The notes: generated by a model not told the origin, from the letters alone. Counted from the stretch's first letter, positions 45,561 through 56,525 are shown. The stretch is 64,000 nucleotides of DNA from Dipteronia dyeriana (GCA_032871835.1 CM065297.1:39495098-39559097), one strand, 5' to 3'. A program made the numbers and translations.

Positions 45561-46490
45561 AAAAAATACCTATCAAGCCCTCCACTGCTGGTTAAGCCAA
45601 GTACTGGAGAAGAGCTTCAAATATACTTGGTCGTTTCAGAAACCACCATAGGCGGGGCCTTGGTCAAGGAATGCGGGGATAGGGTCCAGCGACCTATTTA
45701 CTACATAAGTCACGCTCTAACCAAGCCCGAAGCTCGCTTATGCCTTGGTGGCCTCGGTAAAGAAGCTTGGTCCCTACTTCCATGCTCATTCAATAGCAGT
45801 GGTGATGGACCAACCGCTCTGTCAATTCTTACAAAGGCCGGATGTTTCTGGAAGGCTGCTTTTACGGGCCCTGGAGCTTACCCAGTTTGATTTAAGGTAC
45901 AAGTCTAGGACCGCAATAAAAGCTCAGGCACTAGCAGACTTTGTAGCAGAGCTCTCAATACCTTCAGGCCAAGTAACCCCCACGGTAATAGATGTAGCCT
46001 CTGAGAGGATTCCTGAATTTTACTATTGGTCGGAGGGTTGCGAATCATGGACCCTCTACATTGATGGAGCTTCTGGGCATGCTTGGGGAGGAGCGGGCAT
46101 AGTCCTAATCGACCCAGAAAGAACTGAGTGTTGCCACTATTTCAGATTTGAATTTAAAGTCACGAATAATAAGGTAGAGTATGAAGCATTTCTAGCCGGA
46201 ATAAGGGCAGCCATAGAGCTCGAAGTTGATTACCTGAATGTTAAGAGTGACTCTTTGCTCGTGGTCAACCAAGTTTCTAGGGATTATCAGGAAAAAGAGG
46301 ATAATATGATCGCTTACTTGAAATTGGTTAAATAACTCAAGAGCAGATTTAAAGGATTCAAAATCGAGCAGATACCTCGACAAATGAATCGTCGAGCTGA
46401 CGTACTTGCCAAGATAGTTGCATATGGTGGCCAAACCTTACCCCACGGAGTCCTTCTTCAAGTTAACCCCCTACCTAGCATAATGATAGG
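45561..46490 (+). pseudogene. Gypsy-D copy 1 RNase H and second (archaeal-like) RNase H
   Basis: The first RNase H follows RT in scattered frames: YLVVSETTIGGALVKE, RPIYYISHALTKPEARL, then VASVKKLGPYFHAHSIAV. A frame open from 45745 to 46335 carries the second domain with its four acidic positions visible: WTLYIDGASGHAWGGAG, NKVEYEAFLAGI, VKSDSLLVVNQ and, after a stop at 46333, NRRADVLAK. The second RNase H is the hallmark of the Tat group. One frameshift separates the two domains near 45745. Confidence 0.9.
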
Positions 46491-46559
46491 TAAGGAAGCT
46501 TACACATTGGATCGACAACCGTGCTGGATGGATCCAATAGTGGATTATCTATAGGATAG

Positions 46560-47592
46560 GAAACTTCCCAGGGAACCTGATCAAGCTAGGTGAGTCAAAA
46601 GGCTCTCGGTCCGGTATTGTTTAGTGGATTGGCACCTATACCGGAGGGGAAGATCCCTTCAACTGCTACGATGTCTACACCCTGAAGAAGCCAAGTGAGC
46701 TTTGAGAGAGGCTCATTCTGGGGAATGCGGGAACCACATTGGTGGGGAGACTTTGGCATATCAGGTTCTCCACATGGTATATTATTGGCCAACCATCCAT
46801 CAAGACGCAAAGAACTTGGTGCATGCCTGCGAGGCATGGAAGGTAGCAAACTTGAGTCACCTCCCTCTAGAGCGGTTGTCGTCCCTTAGCTCACCATACC
46901 CCTTTGTAGGTGGGAAGTCGATTTGATTTGACCGCTTTCTACCACTCCGGGTCAGGCCAAGCATGCTATCGTGGTAATTGATTATTTCACAAGATGGGTC
47001 GAAGATGGACCGCTCTCCCAGATATCAGAAGAAAACACAATAAGGTTCATCAAGACTAATGTAGTTTGTAGGTTCGGAACCCCTCTTGCCAATATAGTTG
47101 ACCTCGAAAAATAGTTTGCTAATGGTCGATTCAAAGATTTTTGTGAAGGATTGGGAATCAACCTTCGATTTGTTTTATAGTCCACCCCCAGACCAACGGT
47201 CTGGTGGAATCCATGAAAAAAACCATTAAGAAGTTGTTGAAGAAAAAACTACAACAGAAGAAAGGAAGATGGGCAGAGGAGCTTCTCGAGGTCCTCTGGG
47301 CTTACCGCGCTACAAGGAGAATAGCTACCGGGGAAACGCCCTACTCGCTAACCTTCAGGGTTGAAGCAGTCTTACCTATCGAGCACAAATTGACCTCCTT
47401 TAGAGTCCAAAATTTTGAACCAGGGAGTAATGAAAGTAAGCTCCGAGCTAGCTTGGACCTCCTGAAAGAGAAACAAGATCGAATAACCGAGAAGGTAGTA
47501 GTCTACCAGAGCAGGATTGCCAAGTACTTCAACAGAAGGGTAAAGGCCCGAAACTTCAAAGAAGGGGACCTAGTTCTCAGGAAAGTAACGTT
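46560..47592 (+). pseudogene. Gypsy-D copy 1 integrase, 3' end missing
   Basis: The zinc-binding part reads EAHSGECGNHIGG, VYYWPTIHQDAKNLVHACEAW (46700-46845); the expected second Cys pair is incomplete. Core pieces are spread over several frames (46860-47200). From 47204 the frame is open through EELLEVLWAYRATRRIATGE, TPYSLTFRVEAVLPIE and FKEGDLVLRKVT, the typical C-terminal stretch of Tat integrases. It ends abruptly at the Copia-F LTR; the residues after LRKVTF are LTR sequence. Confidence 0.9.
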
Positions 47593-49887
47593 TGTAAGAA
47601 TCTCAATTTTACGATTGGCTTATTTCATGACAAACTACACAACATTGGGGATTATTGTGTAATGGGTAGCTTAAGTCCTCATTGGCAAGCTTCCAAGCAT
47701 CTCCATGACTTCAAGAGCAAAATGTATATTCATTTGACTTTGCCTCGTGAAGAGTTTAGGTGCACACACACACACACTTCATGCATGCTTTGTTGATCTT
47801 GCATTTGTGTTGATATTGTTTATATGTGTGCATCTCTTCACAATCACACTTGCACTTCATTTGTAGATTTAAGTGTGGTATTGTGTTGTGTTTGCGCTTG
47901 CACAATGGTGTGCTTGTTTTAGCACGTTGAGTGACAATATGAGAAGGTCTCATTCTTCTCTTGGTTTGGTTATATAGAGTAAGGTGTCTAGTTTCAATAG
48001 AGTGTATTTCAATGATTTAATGTTTTTCAAAACTGACCTTTGTATGGTCTTGTGACCTTATCTTTTTATAAAATGATTCAAAGTCAGTTTTGAAAATTTA
48101 TCTACAAACTAGACACCCATACCTTTCCAATGGTATATTATTCATAATATTTTATGACCGTTTGGATTGGTTTTGAAATCTCCAAAGTGACCACAAAAAC
48201 AGGGCATCTCTGTTGTTGTCCGTTTCTGACCTTTGGTCACTAAAATAACCAGAACATTTTCTACAGACATCAAAATCATGTTTTGTAAATTGTTGTAGAA
48301 ATTAGACTTCCATACCTTTCAAACGGTATATTATACGAAAGGTTTGGATGTCGTTTGGTCATGTTTTGGGTCGCTCGAAGCTCGGGCTGTTGTGCTGTCT
48401 GGCGTGTACCGCGGCCTAGACCGCTGTTGGTGTCATGCCTAGCCAGCGACCTAGGCAGCGGTAATGTCCAGCCATGCCTTGCTGTACAGACCACGGTCTG
48501 GACACTTGCCTAGACCGTGGCATGCACAGCGGTCGTGCGGGATTTTGTTTCCCAAGTCCAAAACGACGTCGTTTTGTGTAGGGCTTCTTTATATATGTTC
48601 TCTTCTTCTTCCTTGCCTTCTTAGAGCTCAAAGAATACATTTAATAGAGAGAGAGAACCTCCCCTAGTGAGAGAAAGCACCAAGCTCATTTCTTTGACTC
48701 TCCAAACCGAGAACCCATCTCCATCTTGCATCATTCTTCATCATATGAGCATGGGTGTTCTTGGTTTCATGACTAGGTAAGCAAGAACTTCATTGAAGAT
48801 CTTTTACTGTTCTTCTTACTATAGATTAGGTGTTTATTGCATGATTAAATACCTAGAATCTAGTTATTGCATATATTTAAGAGTCTTGATAACATGATTG
48901 GGTTTGTTTGTGATAGCTAGGGTTTGTGATCATTTTGCCCTTATAGCTAAATCTATATACTTTGCATTTAGATATTGTTTAGGACTCATTGATTGCATTT
49001 TGTGATTGCATTTTGTGATTGCATTATATTCCATGCCATGCTTAATGACAACTGGTGTTCATATGGCTTTTGTGATAGCAAGGATTTAGGTCATTGTTGC
49101 CTCTAGCTAATTAGGTCATATTGATTGCATTTTGATGATTGCATTTTACGACCATGCCATGCTTAATGACAACATATGTTGAAATGGCTTTGTTTGATAA
49201 CTAGGATATATTGTTGCATAACTGTATCTAGTTAAGTCTTTATAAATATTCATTTAGACATTGATATCTAGGAATTGCACTTAGTGACATTCTTTAAATT
49301 CCTAGATAAGCATTTAGTATTGCCTAGTATTATTTGTATTTAGAATATTTTTACATAATCATATAGCTTGTTAACTCTTCATTGAGGTTAAGTCTTGTGG
49401 CTTCGGTGTGAAGTTGCACAAGCAAAGGAAGTCTTGCAACCAAAGGTGGGTTTACAAGCAAATTGGTTAGGTGCCACTGCAAAAGGCCCAAAGGGGTAGA
49501 GTAGGAGGCGTTCACGCCAAGAGTAGTTTATCAAGGGATATCACTAGGGACTAAACCAAAAGTGGTGAGCGGTGTCCATAGCATGAGGTTGTCGAGAGTG
49601 AGAGTCCAAGAATCACTTGAGGGTGTAACCTTTTATTCATATAGTGGATTTATGTGACCGAGTGTGGCGCACTTAACAGCCCGTGGTTTTACCCATTTGG
49701 AGGGTTTCCACGTATACATCTTGTGTGATTTATATTTTTGCACCTTACACTTGATGTTGTATGTTTATTTTATTGGGTGAATTTTGAATATTGTCAAATC
49801 AAGAAAAATTGGTAATTGACTTGATTAAAACCTATTCACACCCCCCTCCCTCTAGGTATAGACACACACATTTTTAGGGAACTTTCA
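47593..49887 (+). repeat. Copia-F 5' LTR (2295 bp)
   Basis: It begins TGTAAGAATCTC and ends GGAACTTTCA, next to the primer site. It shares with Copia-B the R/U5 stem (CCGTGGTTTT at 49681, GGTTTCCACG at 49704) and a CACCCCCCTCCCTCTAGG motif at 49839-49856. Between 48900 and 49330 it holds words shared with the Copia-B LTR, such as TTTAGATATTG and CCATGCTTAATGACAAC. The frames at 48276-48494 and 48464-48667 are in the GC-rich block and are not genes. Confidence 0.9.
48366..48597 (+). promoter_or_regulatory. Copia-F LTR promoter: GC-rich hairpins, 18-bp palindrome and TATA
   Basis: A GC-rich block (48366-48545) in an AT-rich LTR holds inverted pairs such as CCACGGTCTGG and CCTAGACCGTGG (48494-48522) and the near-palindrome GCGGCCTAGACCGC near 48410. 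A perfect 18-bp palindrome, CAAAACGACGTCGTTTTG, lies at 48559-48576, with a GACGTC centre that bZIP factors can bind. TATATAT follows at 48590-48596. Copia-B and Copia-G show the same order. Binding by any factor is inference. Confidence 0.7.
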
Positions 49888-49907
49888 ATTGGTATCAAAG
49901 CAGGTGT
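49888..49907 (+). other. Copia-F primer binding site
   Basis: TGGTATCAAAGCAGG after two bases matches the initiator-Met site (TGGTATCAGAGC) with one or two changes. Confidence 0.85.
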
Positions 49908-50000
49908 CTAGATATACTTAGGTAATTTGTGCTCTGTGTGTGTCTTGCTTATGCACTTGTGTTGCTGCATTGCATGTGCATTCATATAACCCAAAACACC

Positions 50001-51445
50001 ATGAGTGATTTTGAGAGACTAGAGGGTGCTTTGATCTCTGAACCACCAATGCTCACCAAGGATAACTGCTCCTCTTGGAAAGTAAGGATGGAAGTTTTTT
50101 TGTGTGACCTTGCTGAGCATGTGTGGATGTGTATAGAAGAAGGGTATTCACCTCCCATGGAGACACAAGAGAATGGGGCTTCTATGCCTAAGCCTGAGTC
50201 CAAGTGGACAATTGACGAACTCGAGACCGCCGAATGGAACTCAAAGGGCATCCGTGCCTTATATTGTACAGTGGATGAGAGTCATGCAAAACTCATCCAA
50301 ACCACTCGAGATGTTCAAGAAGCTTGAGAGATTCTAAGAGTTATCTACGAAGGTACCTTGAAAGAAGAAGATAAAAATTTAGGTACCTCAAAGATCAAGC
50401 TTAAACGTTTTGAATGTGGCGGCTATGGGCACATCTCCACGGATTTTGGAAACTCAAAAAGCAAGAGTCGAAGAGGCAAACCAAAGGCCTACTTTTGTTG
50501 TGAAAGTGAAGAATGCTCTTTGGATTAGGAGGGATGTGAAAGGAATCACATAGTCTTGCACGCTTTACATAATGACAACTCAAAACCGGCCGCAAGAAAC
50601 CCATCACTCAAGTTCGACATTGAAGAAGCTAGTTTAAATGATGATTGCCATGAGAGTACAAGTGGTAGAAGCTTCGATGAAGAAAGTTCAAGCTCCAAGA
50701 ACTTGAGTGATGAAGAGCTTGGTTACGAAGACTTCATTAAAAGTCTTCAAAGGTCTTTGAAGAAGAAAAATGAAGAAATCAAGAAGTTGAAGGAGGAAAA
50801 TCTTCAACTAATGACCAAGATAGATGACTCCTTGAAGATGGACATAGTTGATGTGTCCAAGTATGAGAAGGAGATTGATGATTGCCATCAAAGGATGAAG
50901 GCAATGAAGGATGAACTTGCCAATAAAGACAATTCCTTGAAGATCATCAAGGCGAATGAGATGAGGTGCCTTTGTGAATTGAAGAAAGCTAAGGTCATGC
51001 AACCTCAAGCTCAAGGCAAGAAAAGAGCTTTAACTCCACAACGTCCTAGGAGGAAGATTGATCTTGGAGAGACATCCAAGAATGGCCAAGTGAAGGGGCC
51101 AATAAAGAATGGAGCTAAAGCTCATCAATCAAGAGCTCCACCTCTAAGCTTTCATCAACCAAGGAGGCAAGCCAAGAAAACTCAACCAAGGAAGCAATCT
51201 TCTCCAACTCAACAACAAAGTTCCCACCTTTGTCCTCACAAAGGAATGGTATGACCCCTTATTTTATTCCTTCATGTCATTTTTGTTGTATTAATGGTTA
51301 TATTAGACCAAATTACTTCAAGTACATTAACATGTGTAGAACTAAGAGCATGATTGAAAGAAAAAGGGGTAGAGCCAATATGCATGTGCTTAGGAAAGCT
51401 AGTGTTAATGATCCTAGGAGTAATATGATGATCTTGACCTTACAC
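50001..51445 (+). pseudogene. Copia-F gag with internal deletion, truncated
   Basis: The start at 50001 reads MSDFERLEGALISEPPMLTK, then NCSSWKVRMEVFL. A stop at 50325-50327 and a jump follow: after VIYEGT the text goes straight to a degenerate knuckle (FECGGYGHISTDF, first and last Cys replaced), so roughly the middle 200 codons seen in Copia-B are missing. From 50556 the coiled-coil part is open (DEELGYEDFIKSLQRSLKKK, IKKLKEENLQLMTK, KRALTPQRPRRKIDLGE). The second knuckle is degenerate (CHFCCINGYIRPNYF, near 51279). It ends with NDPRSNMM at the junction near 51445. Confidence 0.87.
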
Positions 51446-53322
51446 TGAGAAGGTCAAAACAGGAGAAGGCAGATCTGGTACATCAAACCACTTCCCAGCT
51501 CCCTCCCCAATAGAAGAACGTACTTCATCATTTTTGGGGTGAGACATCACTGCAGCCTGAGACATAACCTTTTCCCTGTCCCAGCCGATGATGCTAGAGA
51601 GATCAAATAGGAGGGGGAGGGCTTCCGCAACTTGATAGGAGGCATAGAAATACCCCTCACTGAAAGAGGCTTCCACCTCGGCCTAGAGCTTGGCAACTTG
51701 GGCCTTCAGAGCTTGGTTCTCAATATCCAGGGCCTAAGCCTTTCCCTTTGAATCATCCCACTGGCTGACTCGTCGCTACGACCTAAGAGTTTCCTGATGA
51801 AAGGACCGTTTCAACCTCTCGTGGTCGCACTGGAGCTCAGCCAGCTATGTGTCCATTCCCCTCTTGCTAGAGGTAATCTCCTGGACCAGGGCTTGAGCCT
51901 GCAACAGCTATCCCATGGCTCGCTCAGCTTCAGCCTCAGCCTTAGCTGCCCGATTATAGAAAAAAGCTACCCGATGTCCCATGGCTACTTGAAACTTGAA
52001 TGCCTACAAAGGGAATTCATGTTAGGAAATGATAAATCAAACTACTGAATAAGGAATTAAAAGCGACGATTACCTTGGCTAGAAGGGCAAACCCTTTGGT
52101 AACCATAACGTCCACGGGTATTGAGGTCATCCTAGAAAGCTCGCCGCCCGGACAGGATGCAACAAATTTTTTCAGGAGCTCGACTGGTGGTAGGGGCGAG
52201 AGGGGGGGGGGGATCTCAGATGTACCAACCTCGGGATCTATGGGAACCTAAACTACTCGGGATGCAGCTGGATCAGTAGAATGGGATAATATGACTGGGG
52301 AAGCATCATCTAAAGCAGGAAACACTGGTGAGGGGCAGATGTGGATGTATCAGTGGCTTAGGAAACACACCCTCCTCGGTTTAGGGTCTTTGCTGCCCGA
52401 GACGCAAGAAAAACCATCTTAGACTTCACTTGGGAAGGCGATAGAGCAGGAACGAGTGAGGTAGTAGCTATAATGATTGGCCCCTCTTTTTTTCGAAGCA
52501 GCCGAGAAAGCTCATGGGGATGATCTGGAAAGAGGATGAGGGGTCCGAGCTTGCCATGATTCGTGAGAAGCTGGAGCAACAACAGACACTGTTAAGAAAA
52601 GGGTTAAGACAAACAGAACTGAACCCATCAACAACCCAAAAGCATGATAGAGCGCGATACTTACGAGGAGTAGCATCGGAGATCCGTAGGTACTTGTTCA
52701 CCCTGCGGGGGTTAAAGGGGTCAGCAGTTGAAAAACTTTAAATTCAGTTGATTCCTGGCCAGGATAGTCTTCAGCACAGCCTCAGACTCAGCGGGCAAGG
52801 AGTCTCGATCCCATGAGGGTTTGCCACTGAAAGCAGTGGGAACCGTGAACTCATGCCCGTCGATGAATACGGAGCTCCCCTAGTCTCCCCCGCTATTATC
52901 CACTCTTTTTTCAAGCGAGGTCCTTCCTTGAAGCCCTAGGGATGATGAAATTGAATTTGTTCTTGGCCTTTGCGTAAAATTGACCTCGAAAGACCCCAGA
53001 CAAGCTCCCGATCTGGAAAAGGAAAGCAAGCTCCTCTGCCCCGGGCTCTCTAGTTATTTTGCTTATCTCGCAGTGCTCCCTCCATAGCACGAGGAAGCCT
53101 ACTAGGTACCTCCAGAAGCCGGGCGTTAGTTGGAGCGGAGCCAGTTGAAAGGTGTTGAGAGCCCGCTGAAGGGTAGGATAAAGAGGTAGCCTTACCCCGC
53201 TCTCGAAGGCTGCAACATGGATAGGAAGTATGCCTATGGGTGGCTGAAGACATCGTAATTTCTGTGGGGGATTATGAGAGAGACGGTGTCAGGGATGACG
53301 TATTTATCCAGAAGGTGACTGA
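51446..53322 (-). pseudogene. Antisense gypsy-associated gene remnant (putative gypsy type transposon domain)
   Basis: On the minus strand 53230-53060 reads FESGVRLPLYPTLQRAL, APLQLTPGFWRYLVG and FLVLWREHCEI, which I recognise as the plant domain listed as 'putative gypsy type transposon' (Transposase_28). It continues EPGAEELAFLFQIGSLSG and KNKFNFIIPRASRKDLA to about 52940. Later parts include LKTILARNQL and, near the end, ASFSEGYFYASYQVAEALPL and SHPKNDEVRSS (to 51446). The coding parts are separated by sequence with donor- and acceptor-like edges, for example AAG/GTAATC at about 52070 and TTTGTAG/GC near 52005. It looks like a spliced gene, though stops and shifts also occur. Known homologues lie antisense in Tat-type elements. 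Function unknown. Confidence 0.7.
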
Positions 53323-53377
53323 TATATCTTCAAGGTCGACCAGAGCCAGACCAACCTCTCCCAGTTGTCACAAAACA
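53323..53377 (+). pseudogene. Scrap of Gypsy-D pol (just before protease)
   Basis: ATCTTCAAGGTCGACCAGA and CTCCCAGTTGTCACA match 43848-43885 of Gypsy-D copy 1 over about 55 bases in the same orientation. It lies between the antisense gene and the inverted Copia-C scrap and has no visible target duplication. Confidence 0.65.
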
Positions 53378-53693
53378 TTTTTCTCATGATGATTGAACAA
53401 GCGCCAAATTGATTCCACAAGATCTTCCAATCCAATCACGAATGTGAATCACCTAGGAATGTGGGCTCCCTTTCTTTAAATTGTATACCTGAGGATGGAG
53501 ACAAACAAAATCTTTTCTTTGTTTGTTACAAATATCCTTCAAGAGAAAAATCCAAGAACGTCTAGTCACTTGTGAATTATCAATCTACTTTATTGAAACT
53601 CACTTGAACCCGATTTGATTTTGTACAAAAAACACTTTTCATATAAAGGATACTTAAATACTACAAAAAACAAAAACGTTCTCTTTTACTCTT
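53378..53693 (-). mobile_element. Inverted fragment of Copia-C LTR
   Basis: It is the reverse complement of about 16385-16690 of the solo LTR. Landmarks on the plus strand are GATCTTCCAATCCAATCACG, TCACTTGTGAATTATCAAT and ATAAAGGATAC. Both ends are abrupt and no target duplication is seen. Its right end abuts Gypsy-D copy 2. Confidence 0.85.
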
Positions 53694-54869
53694 TTTTAAT
53701 AGTAAAATTTGGCCAGGGGGCAAAGAGAATTTTTTAACTTTCCCGCCCTAAGTCAAAGCCCGTAGTCGATGTTCATGAGACCCAGGTAGACCATAAAGCT
53801 ACCCCACAGGAGCAGGAAAGGTCGGCCCAGCTTTAAGACTATCATGAAGCAGGCTAGGCACGACCAGGATGAGCCCCCACACAATGGAACCTGGGATTCT
53901 CGAGTCCACCTATCTGGAAACCTCGGCTCCCGAGGTCAAGCTCCTCAACCACCCCGTGAAAGCTAGGGGGGTCGCCAAGCTCAAGAAACATTCGAAAGAA
54001 CCCCGATAAGCAAAAGTTAGCCCCCTCTGGGTTAAGACTTCCATAGGTCAAACTTAATTCGTGGCCTGAACGAGAAGCCTATCAACCTCTTAAGAAGCCT
54101 GTTGTCCCCTCTGCGATTCAAGGAGGAAGGGGGCCTCTAAACAAATCAGATATGTGTTACCTCCCTAGAATGTCTACGAGGCCTTCTTTTCCAAGCTCCC
54201 GAGAATAGAACCGAAGCATAGATCTATCTGGGACAAAAGCATAGTCCAGTAAACTCCATGAATAATCATGACATGAGTGAACATAGGATCATCTCCACGT
54301 AATGACCAGTATTTACATGCAAGCCAAGAGTTTGATTCCAAAAAGGGAACAAACTTATCTCTGTCAACGATATCATCGAATCTTGTAACAATTCAAATTC
54401 AAATGACGAATCCCACCCGATAAGGAGGGAACGGATTCATGAGATCATGGTAAGATATTTGCGAACTAAAAACCTACTTGGACCATATATATATGTGAGG
54501 CCAAGCATGGTAGAGATTTATACAGAAAAATATAAAAAGAGAGAAAAATAGAGATAACGACAGATAGATGAGAAGAAAAGAAGAGAGGAGGGCCTAAATT
54601 CTATATCTAGAACACGACCGCCATTGTTTTCCACTGTTCGACAAGTACAAAGCGACCACCTTCCTACGTCCTACATAATGTATGATGGCAAATTCCATGT
54701 AACAAAGTGATCGATAATAAAACCTCTCATTTTTTATTATTAAACAAATCTTCATTCCCATCTAAGCAGGTTAGGTATCAAAGTTACCGACCCCGGCCAC
54801 CACCTCCGTGATAGTGGTCTCGAGGGTGTTAATACGAATTTCTCGTCTTGAGCAAATTTCCCGTTAACA
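53694..54869 (+). repeat. Gypsy-D copy 2 5' LTR (1176 bp)
   Basis: It starts TTTTAATAGTAAAATTTGG (TG mutated to TT) and ends AAATTTCCCGTTAACA. The TATA box is degenerate (CATATATATATG near 54487). The frame at 53854-54051 is LTR sequence. Confidence 0.92.
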
Positions 54870-54892
54870 CTTTCTGGCGCCGTCTGTGGGAA
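54870..54892 (+). other. Gypsy-D copy 2 primer binding site
   Basis: TGGCGCCGTCTGTGGGAA at 54875-54892 lies five bases inside the LTR and is probably the ancestral form of the site shared with copy 1 and Gypsy-E. Confidence 0.82.
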
Positions 54893-54943
54893 ACTCTCAC
54901 ACTACCATCTTTATATTTAAAAGTTTGTTATTTTATAGGAATC

Positions 54944-55430
54944 ATGAGGCTCCGTTCCTCACAAGGACAACCATGTGCATCGGGACAACCTTTTGCTACG
55001 GCGACACGAAAGGTCCCAAAGAAAAAGAGAAAATCCAGGCTCTATAGCCAGGTTCCAGACTAGCCAGCCACTGTGCGGGCTTTAGATCCCCTTATGGGAA
55101 ATCAGGTCGAGCTCGACCAATAAGCGGTGACCTTCATGGAAAACGTCCACCTTCGACTGCTCGTTGAGGACATTACTATCCAGCAAGCAAACCTTTGCAA
55201 TCGGGGGGAGTCAAGCAGACCCGAGGCTAGGCAGCCCGCCTTTGATCGCCTGGGACCTACCCCTTGGGAGCCAGCTCGTAATAGAACGGGACTCCCAACC
55301 TCGATCTGGGATAGGTTAATGCCCATGCCCCCCGTTCCCGAAGTGCTTCCACGCTACCAACCCAGGCAAGTCAAATCTACGGCGGACATCCTTCCCCGTG
55401 AGCGGGAAGAGTTTCTCCACCCAACTATGG
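54944..55430 (+). pseudogene. Gypsy-D copy 2 gag, N-terminal fragment
   Basis: The start at 54944 reads MRLRSSQGQPCASGQPFATA and stops at 55061-55063. Later frames match copy 1: LLVEDITIQQANLCNRGES and PEVLPRYQPRQVKS (55127-55430). It is cut where copy 1 reads on into HHPTTSWREARS. An acceptor-like TTATTTTATAG lies just before the start, with CAG mutated to TAG relative to copy 1. Confidence 0.85.
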
Positions 55431-56525
55431 CCCATATATATGGCTTGGGCGGCAAGGGCTAATATAGTAGCCAAATATATTATTTAATATTTTATTATTT
55501 AATTCAATGTAAATTAACTAGTTAATTAAAAGTTAAAATCTTTTCCCTAGTAGGAGAAGGCCTTCTGGTGTCATACTATTGATGGTAGTATGATAAGTAT
55601 CAAACACTTTATTTAATAAGTAGATAAATAAATTCCTTTTATTTATCTAGTCAAATTAGGAAGTATTTGATATCTATAAAAACTCTAATTGACAATTGGT
55701 CAAATTAGAAAGTTTTTGATAAAGTCACAATTTAATTTTTATTCAATAATTAGTTATTGGATAAATACACTATTGAGTTGGAATAGGAGTCTTAGTGTGG
55801 AAAATAATTTTTCTTTAGGTGTGGTTTCTTGGCCAACACTCAAATTATCTTTTTAAGAGGATTTGGCCACAAGACATAAATCCTTCTAAGGAGAGGATTC
55901 AGCCATGACCTATATATATCACCCTGAAGAATTCGGCCAAGGCTAGTAATTTTAGAGAGAGAATTCGGTCATGACAAAAGCCTTGTGAGAGAATTCAGTC
56001 AACCACTAGAGTTGTAAGAGAAGAAAATTTGGTTCTCCCTCTACAAACATTCGTCCAACTTTAAAGATAAGTGTGTGAGAATTCGGCCAAACATAGAGAA
56101 AAGAAAGGAACACTTTTGTTTTCGATAATGCATTGATAGCTTTTACATCAAAAGGATTTATACAAAAAAATTGAATTGGGTTCACGTGAGTTTTAATCAA
56201 TGGATTGATAATTCACAAGTGACCAATCGTTCTTCGATTTTCTCTTGGAGGATTATTGTGACTAACAAAAGAAAAAGATTTTTTTTTCATCAACAGATAT
56301 ACAATTAAAAAAATAATAGCCCACACTCCTAGGTAATTCACGTTCGTGATTGGATTTGAAGATCTTCCGGATTCAATTCAATGCAAATTCAATCGTCACA
56401 ATAAAAATGTACGATACTTTTATTATATATTAATTAATCAAGGGTTAAGATTCTTTCCTTTAAAGAAATGTTTTTTGAAATATACCGATCGACTTTTCCC
56501 CTTCCACTGCACGTTTTTTCTTATA
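55431..56525 (+). repeat. Copia-C 5' LTR, 3' half only
   Basis: It begins inside the LTR at a point matching about 985 of the window-start copy (GCCCATATATAT) and runs to CTTATA at 56525, where CA is mutated to TA. About 1.2 kb of LTR is missing on the left, so this copy has lost its promoter region. It includes TTCGGCCA-type repeats near 55930-56090. Confidence 0.88.

Larger units (their letters stand above)
40673..47592 (+). mobile_element. Gypsy-D copy 1: Tat-like Ty3/gypsy element cut by Copia-F
   Basis: Order: 5' LTR, primer site, gag, protease, RT, RNase H, second RNase H, integrase. RT before integrase and a second, archaeal-like RNase H place it in the Tat group of Ty3/gypsy; no chromodomain is seen. 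The integrase is interrupted at 47592 by the Copia-F LTR, with ACGTT (47588-47592) as the likely target site. No 3' LTR of this copy can be identified. The left flank GAAGT (40668-40672) is its expected target duplication. Frames are broken by many stops and shifts, so it is inactive. Confidence 0.93.
47593..51445 (+). mobile_element. Copia-F: Sirevirus-like element, only 5' LTR and gag left
   Basis: A 2295-bp LTR is followed by an initiator-Met primer site and a decayed gag. At about 51445 the text leaves the family and joins an antisense gene remnant without a second LTR, so pol and the 3' end are lost. Gag and LTR motifs are close to those of Copia-B, in the opposite orientation. Confidence 0.88.
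53694..55430 (+). mobile_element. Gypsy-D copy 2: 5' LTR and start of gag only
   Basis: A D-type 5' LTR (53694-54869), the best-preserved primer site and the first part of gag are collinear with 40673-42380. At about 55430 it switches to the middle of a Copia-C LTR. Everything downstream (rest of gag, pol, 3' LTR) is lost. Confidence 0.92.

Noticed and set aside
48276..48667. Overlapping frames in a GC-rich block as a host gene
   Set aside because: The block lies inside the Copia-F LTR between its start and TATA box and consists of hairpin units.
47588..51450. Copia-F as a complete element with target duplication ACGTT
   Set aside because: No second LTR and no second ACGTT lie at the 51445 junction; the right end was lost by deletion.
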